64,000 bases of DNA, taken from the NCBI GenBank assembly GCA_944326355.1, contig CALVDO010000002.1, positions 183,171 through 247,170 of the forward strand, read 5' to 3'. The translations under genes and the position numbers were made by a program. Origin of the DNA: an uncultured Bacteroidales bacterium (GTDB taxonomy: Bacteria; Bacteroidota; Bacteroidia; Bacteroidales; UBA932). A model generated the notes under the pieces. It was not told the origin of the DNA, did not search any database, and saw nothing but the letters and a program-made list of their open reading frames with translations. This document shows, piece by piece, positions 36,164 to 43,705 of this stretch (position 1 is the stretch's first letter; every line of letters begins with the position of its first letter).

Positions 36164-36274
36164 CAAATATACGCAGAAGCCGAGAGCAATGCAAACCCGT
36201 TTGCATTGCCGAGGCGCAGGCAGTATAAATGGACGCCAGACCAAATATACGCAGAAGCCGAGAGCAATGCAAAC
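36164..36274 (-). promoter_or_regulatory. Duplicated promoter-bearing repeat upstream of the RsiV-like gene
   Basis: A 33-base segment at 36164-36196 recurs exactly at 36242-36274 (spacing 78). Read on the minus strand each copy is a Bacteroidetes promoter: TTTG, 20 bases, TATATTTG (-7 elements at 36171-36164 and 36249-36242). Between the copies is an 11-base inverted repeat GCAATGCAAAC/GTTTGCATTGC around 36188-36211. The element resembles a family of dispersed intergenic repeats that I remember from Bacteroides and Prevotella genomes. Confidence 0.7.
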
Positions 36275-36356
36275 GCCGCGTCCGCGCCGTCTTCCTTCCC
36301 GGCCTCCAGTGTTGATAAAATCATCGTGAAACTATTGGCTTTTAAAATTTTATGAT

Positions 36357-36364
36357 TATCTTTG
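36357..36364 (+). promoter_or_regulatory. -7 element (TATCTTTG) for rpsL
   Basis: TATCTTTG lies 53 bases before rpsL. The upstream element is a weaker TTGG at 36335-36338, 18 bases away. The preceding ~80 bases are AT-rich. Confidence 0.65.
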
Positions 36365-36416
36365 TGCCCCCGAAATTATCGGGGAGGAAACATAAATTAT
36401 AGATTTACAATCATTT

Positions 36417-36800
36417 ATGCCTACAATTCAACAATTAGTTCGCAAAGGGCGCGAGGTTATCGAAGTCAAGAGCAAATCCCGCGCGTTGGATGCTTGCCCT
36501 CAGAGAAGGGGCGTATGCGTGCGTGTGTACACAACCACACCTAAGAAACCTAACTCAGCGATGCGTAAGGTTGCCCGTGTGCGTCTCACCAACTCAAAAG
36601 AGGTCAATGCATACATTCCTGGCGAGGGCCACAACCTCCAGGAGCACTCCATCGTGCTCGTCAGAGGCGGTCGTGTAAAGGACCTTCCGGGAGTGCGTTA
36701 CCACATCCTTAGAGGAGCTTTGGATACGGCAGGTGTAGACGGCAGGACTCAGTCCCGCTCTCTCTACGGTGCCAAGAGGCCGAAGAAATCTAAGAAGTAA
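36417..36800 (+). CDS. rpsL: 30S ribosomal protein S12
   Basis: Decoding-centre protein of the small subunit; 127 residues, normal length. The streptomycin-region motif [13 protein letters not shown] and the second conserved loop [11 protein letters not shown] are intact, with Lys at the usual resistance-associated position (PKKPN). First gene of rpsL-rpsG-fusA-rpsJ, with its own promoter at 36357. Confidence 0.98.
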   Translation: MPTIQQLVRKGREVIEVKSKSRALDACPQRRGVCVRVYTTTPKKPNSAMRKVARVRLTNSKEVNAYIPGEGHNLQEHSIVLVRGGRVKDLPGVRYHILRGALDTAGVDGRTQSRSLYGAKRPKKSKK

Positions 36801-36839
36801 CAAAACATTATCACCTTTTTTATTTAATTTTTCACAAAA

Positions 36840-37316
36840 ATGAGAAAATCGAAGCCTAAGAAGAGGATTCTACTTCCTGATCCCAAGTTTCACGACACGA
36901 TGGTGACGCGTTTCGTGAACAATCTCATGCTGCAGGGAAAGAAGAGTATCGCGTATTCTATTTTTTACGATGCCATTGACATGGTAGGCGAGAAGATGAA
37001 AGATTCTGACAAGGCTCCTCTTGATATATGGAGGAAGGCTCTTGAGAACATCACTCCTCAGGTTGAAGTGAAGAGCCGCAGGATCGGCGGAGCCAACTTC
37101 CAGGTGCCTACCGAGGTGCGTCCGGAAAGAAAGATCTCTCTTTCAATGAAGAACATGATCATCTTCGCCCGCAAGCGTTCCGGCCACTCGATGGCAGAAA
37201 AACTCTGTGCAGAGATCATCGCCGCATACAACTGCGAAGGCGCGGCCTACAAGAGAAAAGAGGACATGCACAGAATGGCGGAGGCCAACAAGGCATTTGC
37301 GCACTTCCGCTTCTAA
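36840..37316 (+). CDS. rpsG: 30S ribosomal protein S7
   Basis: 158 residues, the usual size. Head-domain 16S rRNA-binding protein and primary assembly protein. Typical N-terminus ([17 protein letters not shown]) and conserved [16 protein letters not shown] and [13 protein letters not shown]. It lies 39 bases after rpsL. Confidence 0.98.
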   Translation: MRKSKPKKRILLPDPKFHDTMVTRFVNNLMLQGKKSIAYSIFYDAIDMVGEKMKDSDKAPLDIWRKALENITPQVEVKSRRIGGANFQVPTEVRPERKISLSMKNMIIFARKRSGHSMAEKLCAEIIAAYNCEGAAYKRKEDMHRMAEANKAFAHFRF

Positions 37317-37340
37317 TCCCCAAAACAAGATTTGACGAAC

Positions 37341-39455
37341 ATGGCAAGAGATCTTAAATTCACCAGAAACATCGGCATCATGGCGCACATCGATGCCGGC
37401 AAGACAACTACCTCAGAGCGAATCCTCTACTATACGGGTAAGACCCACAAGATAGGCGAGGTGCATGAGGGAGCTGCCACAATGGACTGGATGGTGCAGG
37501 AGCAGGAGAGGGGTATCACCATCACTTCTGCCGCCACCACGGCTTTCTGGCATTACAAGGGGGATACATACCAGATCAACCTGATCGATACTCCGGGCCA
37601 CGTGGACTTCACCGTTGAGGTGGAGCGTTCACTGCGTGTGCTTGACGGTACCGTGGCAACTTTCTGTGCCGTGGGCCGCGTGCAGCCTCAGTCTGAGACC
37701 GTATGGCGTCAGGCTGACAAGTACGGAGTGCCTAAGATCGCATACGTCAACAAGATGGACCGTGTCGGAGCTGACTTCCTCGCCGTTGTGGACGAGATTA
37801 AGGAGAAGCTCGGTGCGCGTGCAGTGCCTATCTGTCTCCCTATCGGAGCGGAGGACAAGTTCCAGGGCATCGTTGACCTCATCGCGAACAAGGCGATTAT
37901 CTATGACAGTGGCGAAGAGCTCGTGAACTACCAGATCACCGATGTTCCGGCCGAGATGGCCGACGAGGTGGCAGCCTGGAGGGAGAAGCTCATCGAGGCA
38001 GCGGCAGAATATGACGAGACCCTCATGGAGAAATTCTTTGAGGATCCGGACACCATATCGGAGGATGAGATCATCGCCGCCCTCAGAAAGGCCACAATCG
38101 ACATGTCAATAGTACCGGCATGCTGCGGTTCTTCATTCAAGAACAAGGGAGTCCAGTTCCTCCTCGACGCAGTGATGCGCTATCTTCCGTCTCCGCTCGA
38201 CAAGGGTGCCGTCAAGGGCGTCAACCCTCGTACAGGCGATGAGGAGGAGCGCAGACCTGATGCAAAGGAGCCGTTCTGTGCCCTCGTCTTCAAGATCGCA
38301 ACTGACCCGTTTGTGGGAAGGCTCGCGTTCCTGAGAGCGTACTCAGGCCGCCTCGACGCCGGTTCTTATGTGCTCAATACCCGTTCAGACAAGAAGGAGC
38401 GTGTGGCAAGACTCTATCAGATGCACTCCAACAAGCAGAACCCTATCGAGTTCGTTGAGGCAGGTGACATCTGCGCCGCAGTCGGATTCAAGGATCTCCG
38501 CACCGGAGACACCATCTGCGTGGAGAGCAGCCCGATTACCCTCGAGTCTATGGAGTTCCCTGATCCGGTGATCGGACTCGCCGTGGAGCCTAAGACCCAG
38601 AAGGATCTCGACAAGCTCGGACTCGCTCTTGCGAAGCTTGCGGAAGAGGACCCTACATTCACGGTCAAGACAGACCACGAGACCGGCCAGACCGTCATCA
38701 GCGGTATGGGTGAGCTTCACCTTGACATCATCGTCGACCGTCTCCGTCGTGAGTTCGGCGTTGAGATCAATCAGGGTGCGCCTCAGGTCAACTACAAAGA
38801 GGCCATCACAGGCACCGTTCAGCACCGCGAGGTGTTCAAGAAGCAGACCGGAGGTCGCGGTAAGTTCGCCGATATCATCGTTGAGATCGGACCTGCCGAT
38901 GAAGGTGTCACTGGTCTTCAGTTCATTGACGAGGTCAAGGGAGGAAATGTGCCTAAGGAGTTCATCCCTTCAGTTGAAAAGGGCTTCAAGTCGGCGATGG
39001 CCAACGGCGTGCTCGCAGGCTACGAGGTTCAGTCCCTTAAGGTCACTCTGAAGGACGGCTCGTTCCACCCTGTCGATTCAGACCAGCTCTCATTCGAGAT
39101 CTGCGCCCGTCAGGCATTCCGTCACGCCTGCCCTAAGGCAAAGCCTGTTCTCCTCGAGCCTATCATGGCCCTCGAAGTCGTTACTCCGGAGGACTATATG
39201 GGAGACATCGTCGGAGACCTCAACCGCCGCAGGGGACAGATCAACGCGATGGATTCGGCCGTCGGCGGAGCGAGAATCGTCAAGGCATTCGTGCCGCTCG
39301 CTGAGCAGTTCGGCTACGTCACCATCCTCAGAACCATCTCTTCAGGTCGCGCTACCAGCACCATGACTTTCGATCATTACGCTGAAGTTCCGGCCAACCT
39401 CGCCAAGGAGGTCATCGAGAAGAGCGGCTACAAGAATGTTGACGAGGACGAATAA
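37341..39455 (+). CDS. fusA: Translation elongation factor G
   Basis: GTPase that drives ribosomal translocation; 704 residues from the ATG at 37341 (a TTG at 37332 is in frame but less likely). G1 AHIDAGKT, G3 DTPGHVDF, G4 NKMD, then domains II-V (e.g. [30 protein letters not shown]). Third gene of the str operon; tuf is not adjacent in this window. Confidence 0.98.
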   Translation: MARDLKFTRNIGIMAHIDAGKTTTSERILYYTGKTHKIGEVHEGAATMDWMVQEQERGITITSAATTAFWHYKGDTYQINLIDTPGHVDFTVEVERSLRVLDGTVATFCAVGRVQPQSETVWRQADKYGVPKIAYVNKMDRVGADFLAVVDEIKEKLGARAVPICLPIGAEDKFQGIVDLIANKAIIYDSGEELVNYQITDVPAEMADEVAAWREKLIEAAAEYDETLMEKFFEDPDTISEDEIIAALRKATIDMSIVPACCGSSFKNKGVQFLLDAVMRYLPSPLDKGAVKGVNPRTGDEEERRPDAKEPFCALVFKIATDPFVGRLAFLRAYSGRLDAGSYVLNTRSDKKERVARLYQMHSNKQNPIEFVEAGDICAAVGFKDLRTGDTICVESSPITLESMEFPDPVIGLAVEPKTQKDLDKLGLALAKLAEEDPTFTVKTDHETGQTVISGMGELHLDIIVDRLRREFGVEINQGAPQVNYKEAITGTVQHREVFKKQTGGRGKFADIIVEIGPADEGVTGLQFIDEVKGGNVPKEFIPSVEKGFKSAMANGVLAGYEVQSLKVTLKDGSFHPVDSDQLSFEICARQAFRHACPKAKPVLLEPIMALEVVTPEDYMGDIVGDLNRRRGQINAMDSAVGGARIVKAFVPLAEQFGYVTILRTISSGRATSTMTFDHYAEVPANLAKEVIEKSGYKNVDEDE

Positions 39456-39489
39456 CAGGGTATGTGTAACTGGTATAGAAATTATTGAT

Positions 39490-39795
39490 ATGAGCCAAAA
39501 AATAAGAATAAAACTCAAGTCATTCGATCACATGCTGGTTGACAAATCGGCAAAGAAGATCGTTGATACGGTGTCTTCCACCGGTGCTCGCGTGAACGGT
39601 CCAATTCCGCTCCCTACCGACAAGAAGATATTTACCGTCAACCGCTCAACCTTCGTCAACAAGAAGTCACGCGAGCAGTTCGAGCTCAACTCCTACTGCC
39701 GTCTTCTCGACATCTACGAGTCTACTCAGAAGACTGTTGATGCCCTGATGAAGCTCGAGCTTCCGAGCGGCGTTGAGGTCGAGATCAAGGTCTGA
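39490..39795 (+). CDS. rpsJ: 30S ribosomal protein S10
   Basis: 101 residues from ATG 39490 ([17 protein letters not shown]), the normal length. Conserved [17 protein letters not shown] loop present. It is the last gene of this operon: a terminator follows at 39803 and the next genes are a tRNA and a glutamine synthetase on the opposite strand, instead of rplC/rplD. Confidence 0.98.
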   Translation: MSQKIRIKLKSFDHMLVDKSAKKIVDTVSSTGARVNGPIPLPTDKKIFTVNRSTFVNKKSREQFELNSYCRLLDIYESTQKTVDALMKLELPSGVEVEIKV

Positions 39796-39802
39796 CTGGA
39801 TC

Positions 39803-39860
39803 CGGACGGACTCTGTTTCCGGAGCACTGCCGGCCACCGTCCGTTCGTCAATTTTTCTTT
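39803..39860 (+). terminator. Terminator after rpsJ
   Basis: Outer stem CGGACGG (39803-39809) with CCGTCCG (39837-39843), an inner CCGG/CCGG stem, then TTCGTCAATTTTTCTTT. Confidence 0.65.
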
Positions 39861-39899
39861 CTGTAGTCAGATAGATTTTACGGATTGAAAAATTATTGC

Positions 39900-39907
39900 T
39901 ATATTTG
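39900..39907 (+). promoter_or_regulatory. -7 element (TATATTTG) for the CAT-anticodon tRNA
   Basis: TATATTTG, 50 bases before the tRNA. The -33 position holds TTTA, only partly matching. Confidence 0.55.
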
Positions 39908-39956
39908 CAGAGTTGTCCGGTTCGTTCCGGACAGCTCTCAAATTTAAAGTTCTTTT

Positions 39957-40031
39957 GGTCTCGTAGCTCAGTTGGTTAGTAGCACCTGACTCATAATCAG
40001 GGGGTCACAGGTTCAAGCCCTGTCGGGACCA
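39957..40031 (+). tRNA. tRNA with CAT anticodon, probably elongator Met
   Basis: Acceptor GGTCTCG pairs with CGGGACC; anticodon stem CCTGA/TCAGG with loop CTCATAA (anticodon CAT); T-arm ACAGG/CCTGT with TTCAAGC. No CCA is encoded. The D-arm reads GCTC-AGTTGGTTAG-TAGC and has one base more than usual, leaving a three-pair D-stem (GCT/AGC). The lack of initiator features favours elongator Met; tRNA-Ile2 (lysidine-modified CAT) is the alternative. Confidence 0.85.
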
Positions 40032-40042
40032 CTCTAAAAATC

Positions 40043-40080
40043 AAGAGGTCGCAGTTTTTCTGCGGCCTCTTTTCGTTTTC
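40043..40080 (+). terminator. Terminator after the CAT tRNA
   Basis: Stem GAGGTCGCAG with CTGCGGCCTC around a T loop, followed by TTTTCGTTTTC. Confidence 0.8.
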
Positions 40081-40093
40081 CGGATATTGGCGC

Positions 40094-41683
40094 TCAGCAC
40101 CAGAAGAACTTGCGCACGAGCTCGAGTTCGAGATTCTTGTTATGACGGAGTCTGTCGCGCAGATCCAGGTCATCGAACTGGCAGAGACGGCGGATCACTG
40201 CATCCGTCATTTCGGGACGGAAAATGCCGTCGGCTTCATATATGTCCCTCTGTGCCTCCAGACTTGCGGCGGATGCCATGCAGGAGTCCGGCAGGTGTTC
40301 AAGCCTCTTGGCCCGGCTTTCATTTTCGGCCTTGTGGATGTCCACGTCCACATAAGTGCGAGCCGCGATCTCGAGAGCCTTCTCCGGGCTGAGGCTGAGG
40401 CCGTAAGAGCAGGCTATGCTCAGGGCGGAGAGGAGCTGATAGATGTCTGCCGAGCAGTCTGCCGAGCGGATTTCCATCGTCTGCTTCACTGCCCCGAGGC
40501 GGCCGGAGTCTGCCGGGACGGAATCTGCGCAGGATTCACGCCTATCGGCCTCGTCGGGCTTCACGCCCGGCGCAGATGCAGGATGCGGATCTCCGTATGC
40601 ATCTGGATTCAGCTCGGAGAACATGTCCTTGCCGGAGGTCCAGCCGAGCGGGATACGCACCAGGACTGACCTGTTCCGGTCTCCCCAGCATACGTTCGTA
40701 GGCGCCTCCTGATGCGGAACGAGCCTAAGGTATGAAGTGGGATTGGTGTTGCCGAAGGCAGTTATCGACGTGGCAAGCTCCATGAGACCGGCTATCGCCC
40801 TGCGTGCGATGTCCGAGATCTTCCCGTTCTCGTCCAGCAGCATGTTCCTCCCGTCCTTCATCAGTCTCATGTGGATGTGCAGTCCCGATCCGGCCTTGCC
40901 TTCGGCTATCTTCGGAGCGAAGCTGACCTCAAGTCCGTACCTGTACGCGAGATTACGGATGATCCACTTCGCGATCATCAGACTGTCGGCGGCCTGTTCC
41001 GCTTCAACGGGCAGGAACTCAATCTCGTTCTGCTCCCAAATTTTCCCGTCGGCCCTGAAGGTGCCTACTTCCGAATGGCCGTACTTGATCTTCCCTCCCG
41101 CGAGCATTATATAATACATGCATTCGGTGCGGAAGTCGTTGAATTTGGCGAACGGCGCGGATTCGTGGTATCCCTTCTGGTCAGTCGCCGGATACGCCTG
41201 CATCTGCTCGTCTTCCGGCGCGGACACATAGTATTCCAGTTCGCCCATTGCCTCGAATCTCATCCCGGTCTTTTCCGTAAATTTTTCCATGGCCTTGTGA
41301 AGCGTGTATTCCGGCGAGCACTCCAGACGTTTGCCGTCCTTGTCAAAGTAGGCGCAGAGGAAGCACAGGGTCGGGAGTTCGGCGAACGGGTCTATGAAGG
41401 CGGTCGAAAGCCTCGGCACTACATACAGATCGCTGTTCCCGGCCTCGATGAAAGGGAAGAGGCTTGAGCCGTCCACGCGCTCTCCGCAGGTCAGGACGGA
41501 GATCAGGTATTCCTCCGAATGAAGAGTGAAGTTGAGAGTCTTTAGCCGTCCGTCGGCTGCCGGATACATGAAGTTGACCATCCGTATCCCGTTGTCCCTG
41601 ACGAATCTGATGATGTCCGCCAGTTTGAAGCCGGCGTCGCTTTTTCCGATGAGTTCGGTGAAAGTGTGGTTTCTTATGTCCAT
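40094..41683 (-). CDS. Glutamine synthetase family protein
   Basis: 529 residues from ATG 41683 (DIRNHTFTELIGKSD). A longer frame to 41746 adds an unlikely leader. N-terminal beta-grasp part (VNFMYPAADGRLKTLNF) and the catalytic barrel with Glu/His ligands (MGELEYYV, KAGSGLHIHMRL, NPTSYLRLVPHQEAP). About 35 extra residues around ~370-405 (DPHPASAPGVKPDEADRR) interrupt a stretch that is shorter in relatives I remember. Either a true ammonia-assimilating enzyme or a gamma-glutamyl-amine ligase relative; sequence alone does not decide. Confidence 0.85.
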   Translation of the reverse strand: MDIRNHTFTELIGKSDAGFKLADIIRFVRDNGIRMVNFMYPAADGRLKTLNFTLHSEEYLISVLTCGERVDGSSLFPFIEAGNSDLYVVPRLSTAFIDPFAELPTLCFLCAYFDKDGKRLECSPEYTLHKAMEKFTEKTGMRFEAMGELEYYVSAPEDEQMQAYPATDQKGYHESAPFAKFNDFRTECMYYIMLAGGKIKYGHSEVGTFRADGKIWEQNEIEFLPVEAEQAADSLMIAKWIIRNLAYRYGLEVSFAPKIAEGKAGSGLHIHMRLMKDGRNMLLDENGKISDIARRAIAGLMELATSITAFGNTNPTSYLRLVPHQEAPTNVCWGDRNRSVLVRIPLGWTSGKDMFSELNPDAYGDPHPASAPGVKPDEADRRESCADSVPADSGRLGAVKQTMEIRSADCSADIYQLLSALSIACSYGLSLSPEKALEIAARTYVDVDIHKAENESRAKRLEHLPDSCMASAASLEAQRDIYEADGIFRPEMTDAVIRRLCQFDDLDLRDRLRHNKNLELELVRKFFWC

Positions 41684-41773
41684 GACAAATGTAGATTTAG
41701 CAACAAAAGCCATCGAAATTAAATAAAATTTTAATCTTTTCCTCAATTTCAGTTCCGTTTCATTTTCTCCGGA

Positions 41774-41781
41774 TAATTTTG
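41774..41781 (+). promoter_or_regulatory. -7 element (TAATTTTG) for the PepSY-like lipoprotein gene
   Basis: TAATTTTG, 26 bases before the start codon; no clear TTTG at the -33 distance. Confidence 0.5.
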
Positions 41782-41807
41782 TCGTCGAAAATCAAGAATA
41801 TTCGGCC

Positions 41808-42251
41808 ATGAAAAAGAGAATTGCGTTAATCATGATGTTTTTTGCCGGTTTTTTCGCGCTTCAGAGCTGCGATGAGAAAAAACTGGACTTCGACCGGCTT
41901 CCATCGGCTGCCCAGGCCTTCATACGGCAGTATTTTCCTGACGCCACGGTGACTTATGCCGAGCGCGACAGAGATGACGGCAAGAAGGACTATACCGTGC
42001 GCCTGTCTGACGGCACGGAGATAGAGTTCGATGAAAACGGCGACTGGACAAGCGTGGACTGCAACTTTTCCCAGCTTCCGGAAGGAATTATCCCGGCTGC
42101 AGCCGCAGAGTACATAGCGACCAATTTTCCTGATGCAAAGCCTTACAAGGTGGATAAGGAATACGGAGGATATGAAGTCTCTATCGGAGGCGGTAAGAAG
42201 CTGATCTTCGACTCATCGTGGAATTTCGTCCGCGAAACTGTCGACGACTGA
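41808..42251 (+). CDS. PepSY-like (DUF2874) lipoprotein
   Basis: 147 residues. Signal with lipobox ALQSC (Cys20). Two PepSY-like beta-alpha repeats: LPSAAQAFIRQYFPDATV-Y... (~32-80) and LPEGIIPAAAAEYIATNFPD... (~87-145), each with a DGTEIEF/GGKKLIF-type strand. Family members are small periplasmic or surface proteins of unknown role, thought by analogy to inhibit proteases or bind ligand. Single gene with its own -7 element. Confidence 0.85.
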   Translation: MKKRIALIMMFFAGFFALQSCDEKKLDFDRLPSAAQAFIRQYFPDATVTYAERDRDDGKKDYTVRLSDGTEIEFDENGDWTSVDCNFSQLPEGIIPAAAAEYIATNFPDAKPYKVDKEYGGYEVSIGGGKKLIFDSSWNFVRETVDD

Positions 42252-42277
42252 CATGGTGAAAATTCCGCGCAGGCCTG

Positions 42278-42308
42278 TTTGCGGATAGAAGGATTTTTCA
42301 TAACTTTG
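42278..42308 (+). promoter_or_regulatory. Consensus promoter of the met leader
   Basis: TTTG at 42278-42281, exactly 19 bases, TAACTTTG at 42301-42308. Transcription should begin near 42312-42315, directly before the leader ORF at 42317 and more than 200 bases upstream of metX. Confidence 0.85.
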
Positions 42309-42316
42309 CGGAGTTT

Positions 42317-42376
42317 ATGAGAAATCCTTTTTTCATATCAATGATGTCCAAGCGAATGCATCGTTTCGATGCATAG
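42317..42376 (+). CDS. Putative methionine leader peptide (19 residues)
   Basis: Short ORF MRNPFFISMMSKRMHRFDA, with Met at 1, 9, 10 and 14. It begins within a few bases of the predicted transcript start and ends in TAG at 42374. Codons 14-19 are the terminator hairpin itself (42356-42374), so ribosome position decides whether the hairpin can form. The genes downstream make methionine. This is the layout of a leader-peptide attenuator: methionine shortage would stall the ribosome on Met codons and let transcription continue. The ORF, hairpin and promoter are seen directly; the mechanism is inference. Confidence 0.55.
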   Translation: MRNPFFISMMSKRMHRFDA

Positions 42377-42387
42377 GTTTTTCTTTT
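42356..42387 (+). terminator. Intrinsic terminator (attenuator) between leader ORF and metX
   Basis: ATGCATCG (42356-42363), loop TTT, CGATGCAT (42367-42374), then AGGTTTTTCTTTT. ATGATG at 42341-42346 can pair (one G-T) with CATCGT at 42359-42364, giving a competing fold of the 5' arm. Confidence 0.75.
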
Positions 42388-42519
42388 GCCACAACTTGCG
42401 CGGGATGCGCAGGCGGCGCTCATGAACAGGGACATTAAGGTGCATGAACAATGTTATAGAAGAGACCCGGCTTTGCGTCAGGAGTGCACAAGTCGGGAAT
42501 GCACAAATTGATATGAATC

Positions 42520-43629
42520 ATGGTCAGGTGTGAATATATCCATAAGGAAAAATTTGATTTTGAGGCGGGAGGCAGCGTAGACGGTCTTAGGCTCGTTTAT
42601 CATGTCTCGGAGCCGGTCTCCGGCAGTGCGGACATAGGGGAGCGCGGCGGAGACTGCCTGCGGGGAGCATCAGCCGGCCGCAAGGTCGTGTGGATCTGCC
42701 ATGCGCTTACGGCCAATTCAGACGCGGAGGAGTGGTGGCCGGAGCTTGTCGGGCCCGGGCGGCTTTTCGACACACGCAAGTATCTGGTGGTCTGCGTCAA
42801 CATGCTGGGCTCCGCCTACGGCTCCTCAGGCCCGTCGTCCGTGCCTTCGGACTTTCTTCCGGAGAAAGCCGGAGCAGATGAGAGCCGGGCTGCATGGCGG
42901 CCATATTATTTTGATTTTCCTCTTATTACTGTCAGAGACATCGTCCGGGCCAACTCGCTTGTACGCAGGCATCTCGGCATAGAGTCCATCGACCTTCTCG
43001 TCGGAGGCTCGATCGGCGGATTCCAGTCTCTCGAGTGGGCCGTAATGGAACCGGACGTCGTGAAGCGTGCGGTGTTCATTGCCTGCGGGGCGCGTGTGAC
43101 CCCGTGGCTGACGGCGCACAACGAGTCGCAGAGGATGGCTCTTGAAGCGGACCCTACTTTCCGCGCCGCGCAGAGCCTCAAGGGAGGCGAGGCAGGACTA
43201 AGGGCCGCCAGGTCGATGGCCCTGATCTCGTACAGAAGCTATCGGGGCTACAACACCACTCAGAGCGAGCCGTCGGACGACGTCATATTTGCCGACAGGG
43301 CAGGATCTTATCAGCGCTATCAGGGCAAGAAGCTCTCCGACAGGTTCGACGCCTATTCCTATTATTATCTCACCCGCTCAGTCGACAGCCACAATCTCGG
43401 CCGCGGCAGGGGCGGGCTCAGGGCGGCTCTCTCCTCGATGAAGTGCCGCGCGGTCGTTATAGGCATCGACAGCGACTGTCTTTTCCCTGTGGAGGAGCAG
43501 CGCTTCATAGCGGAGTCCGTTCCGGGAGCGGAATATCATGAGATCACTTCGGCGTTCGGGCATGACGGCTTCCTGCTGGAATACGCTCAGCTCGAGAAGA
43601 TAATCGCCCCTTTGCTGGAAGAGGCTTGA
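42520..43629 (+). CDS. metX: Homoserine O-acetyltransferase
   Basis: Transfers acetyl from acetyl-CoA to homoserine, the first committed step to methionine; 369 residues, usual length. Alpha/beta hydrolase with nucleophile Ser164 (LLVGGSIGGFQSLEW), Asp319 (GIDSDCLFP) and His348 (FGHDGF). The early GGSVDGLRLVYHV and ICHALTANSDA segments fit MetX. The start ATG 42520 is 133 bases after the attenuator hairpin. A 29-codon ORF (42422-42511) with three Cys codons lies between; I see no reason to call it a gene. Acetyl rather than succinyl specificity is assigned by family. Confidence 0.93.
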   Translation: MVRCEYIHKEKFDFEAGGSVDGLRLVYHVSEPVSGSADIGERGGDCLRGASAGRKVVWICHALTANSDAEEWWPELVGPGRLFDTRKYLVVCVNMLGSAYGSSGPSSVPSDFLPEKAGADESRAAWRPYYFDFPLITVRDIVRANSLVRRHLGIESIDLLVGGSIGGFQSLEWAVMEPDVVKRAVFIACGARVTPWLTAHNESQRMALEADPTFRAAQSLKGGEAGLRAARSMALISYRSYRGYNTTQSEPSDDVIFADRAGSYQRYQGKKLSDRFDAYSYYYLTRSVDSHNLGRGRGGLRAALSSMKCRAVVIGIDSDCLFPVEEQRFIAESVPGAEYHEITSAFGHDGFLLEYAQLEKIIAPLLEEA

Positions 43630-43705
43630 CCAGCCGTTTCCGGAAGGGGCTCAGACCGGGCTGACGCGGCCGGTCATTATTGTGAAACAGAAAAAATAAG
43701 AATAT

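Noticed and set aside
36164..36274. A CRISPR array
   Set aside because: Only two repeat copies, spaced 78 bases, no cas genes anywhere in the window, and the repeats are promoter sequences.
42388..42519. A 29-codon ORF with three Cys codons (42422-42511), or a SAM riboswitch, before metX
   Set aside because: The ORF length is easily reached by chance and has no terminator of its own. I cannot find the conserved core of SAM-II or S-box riboswitches; the Met-rich leader explains the region better.
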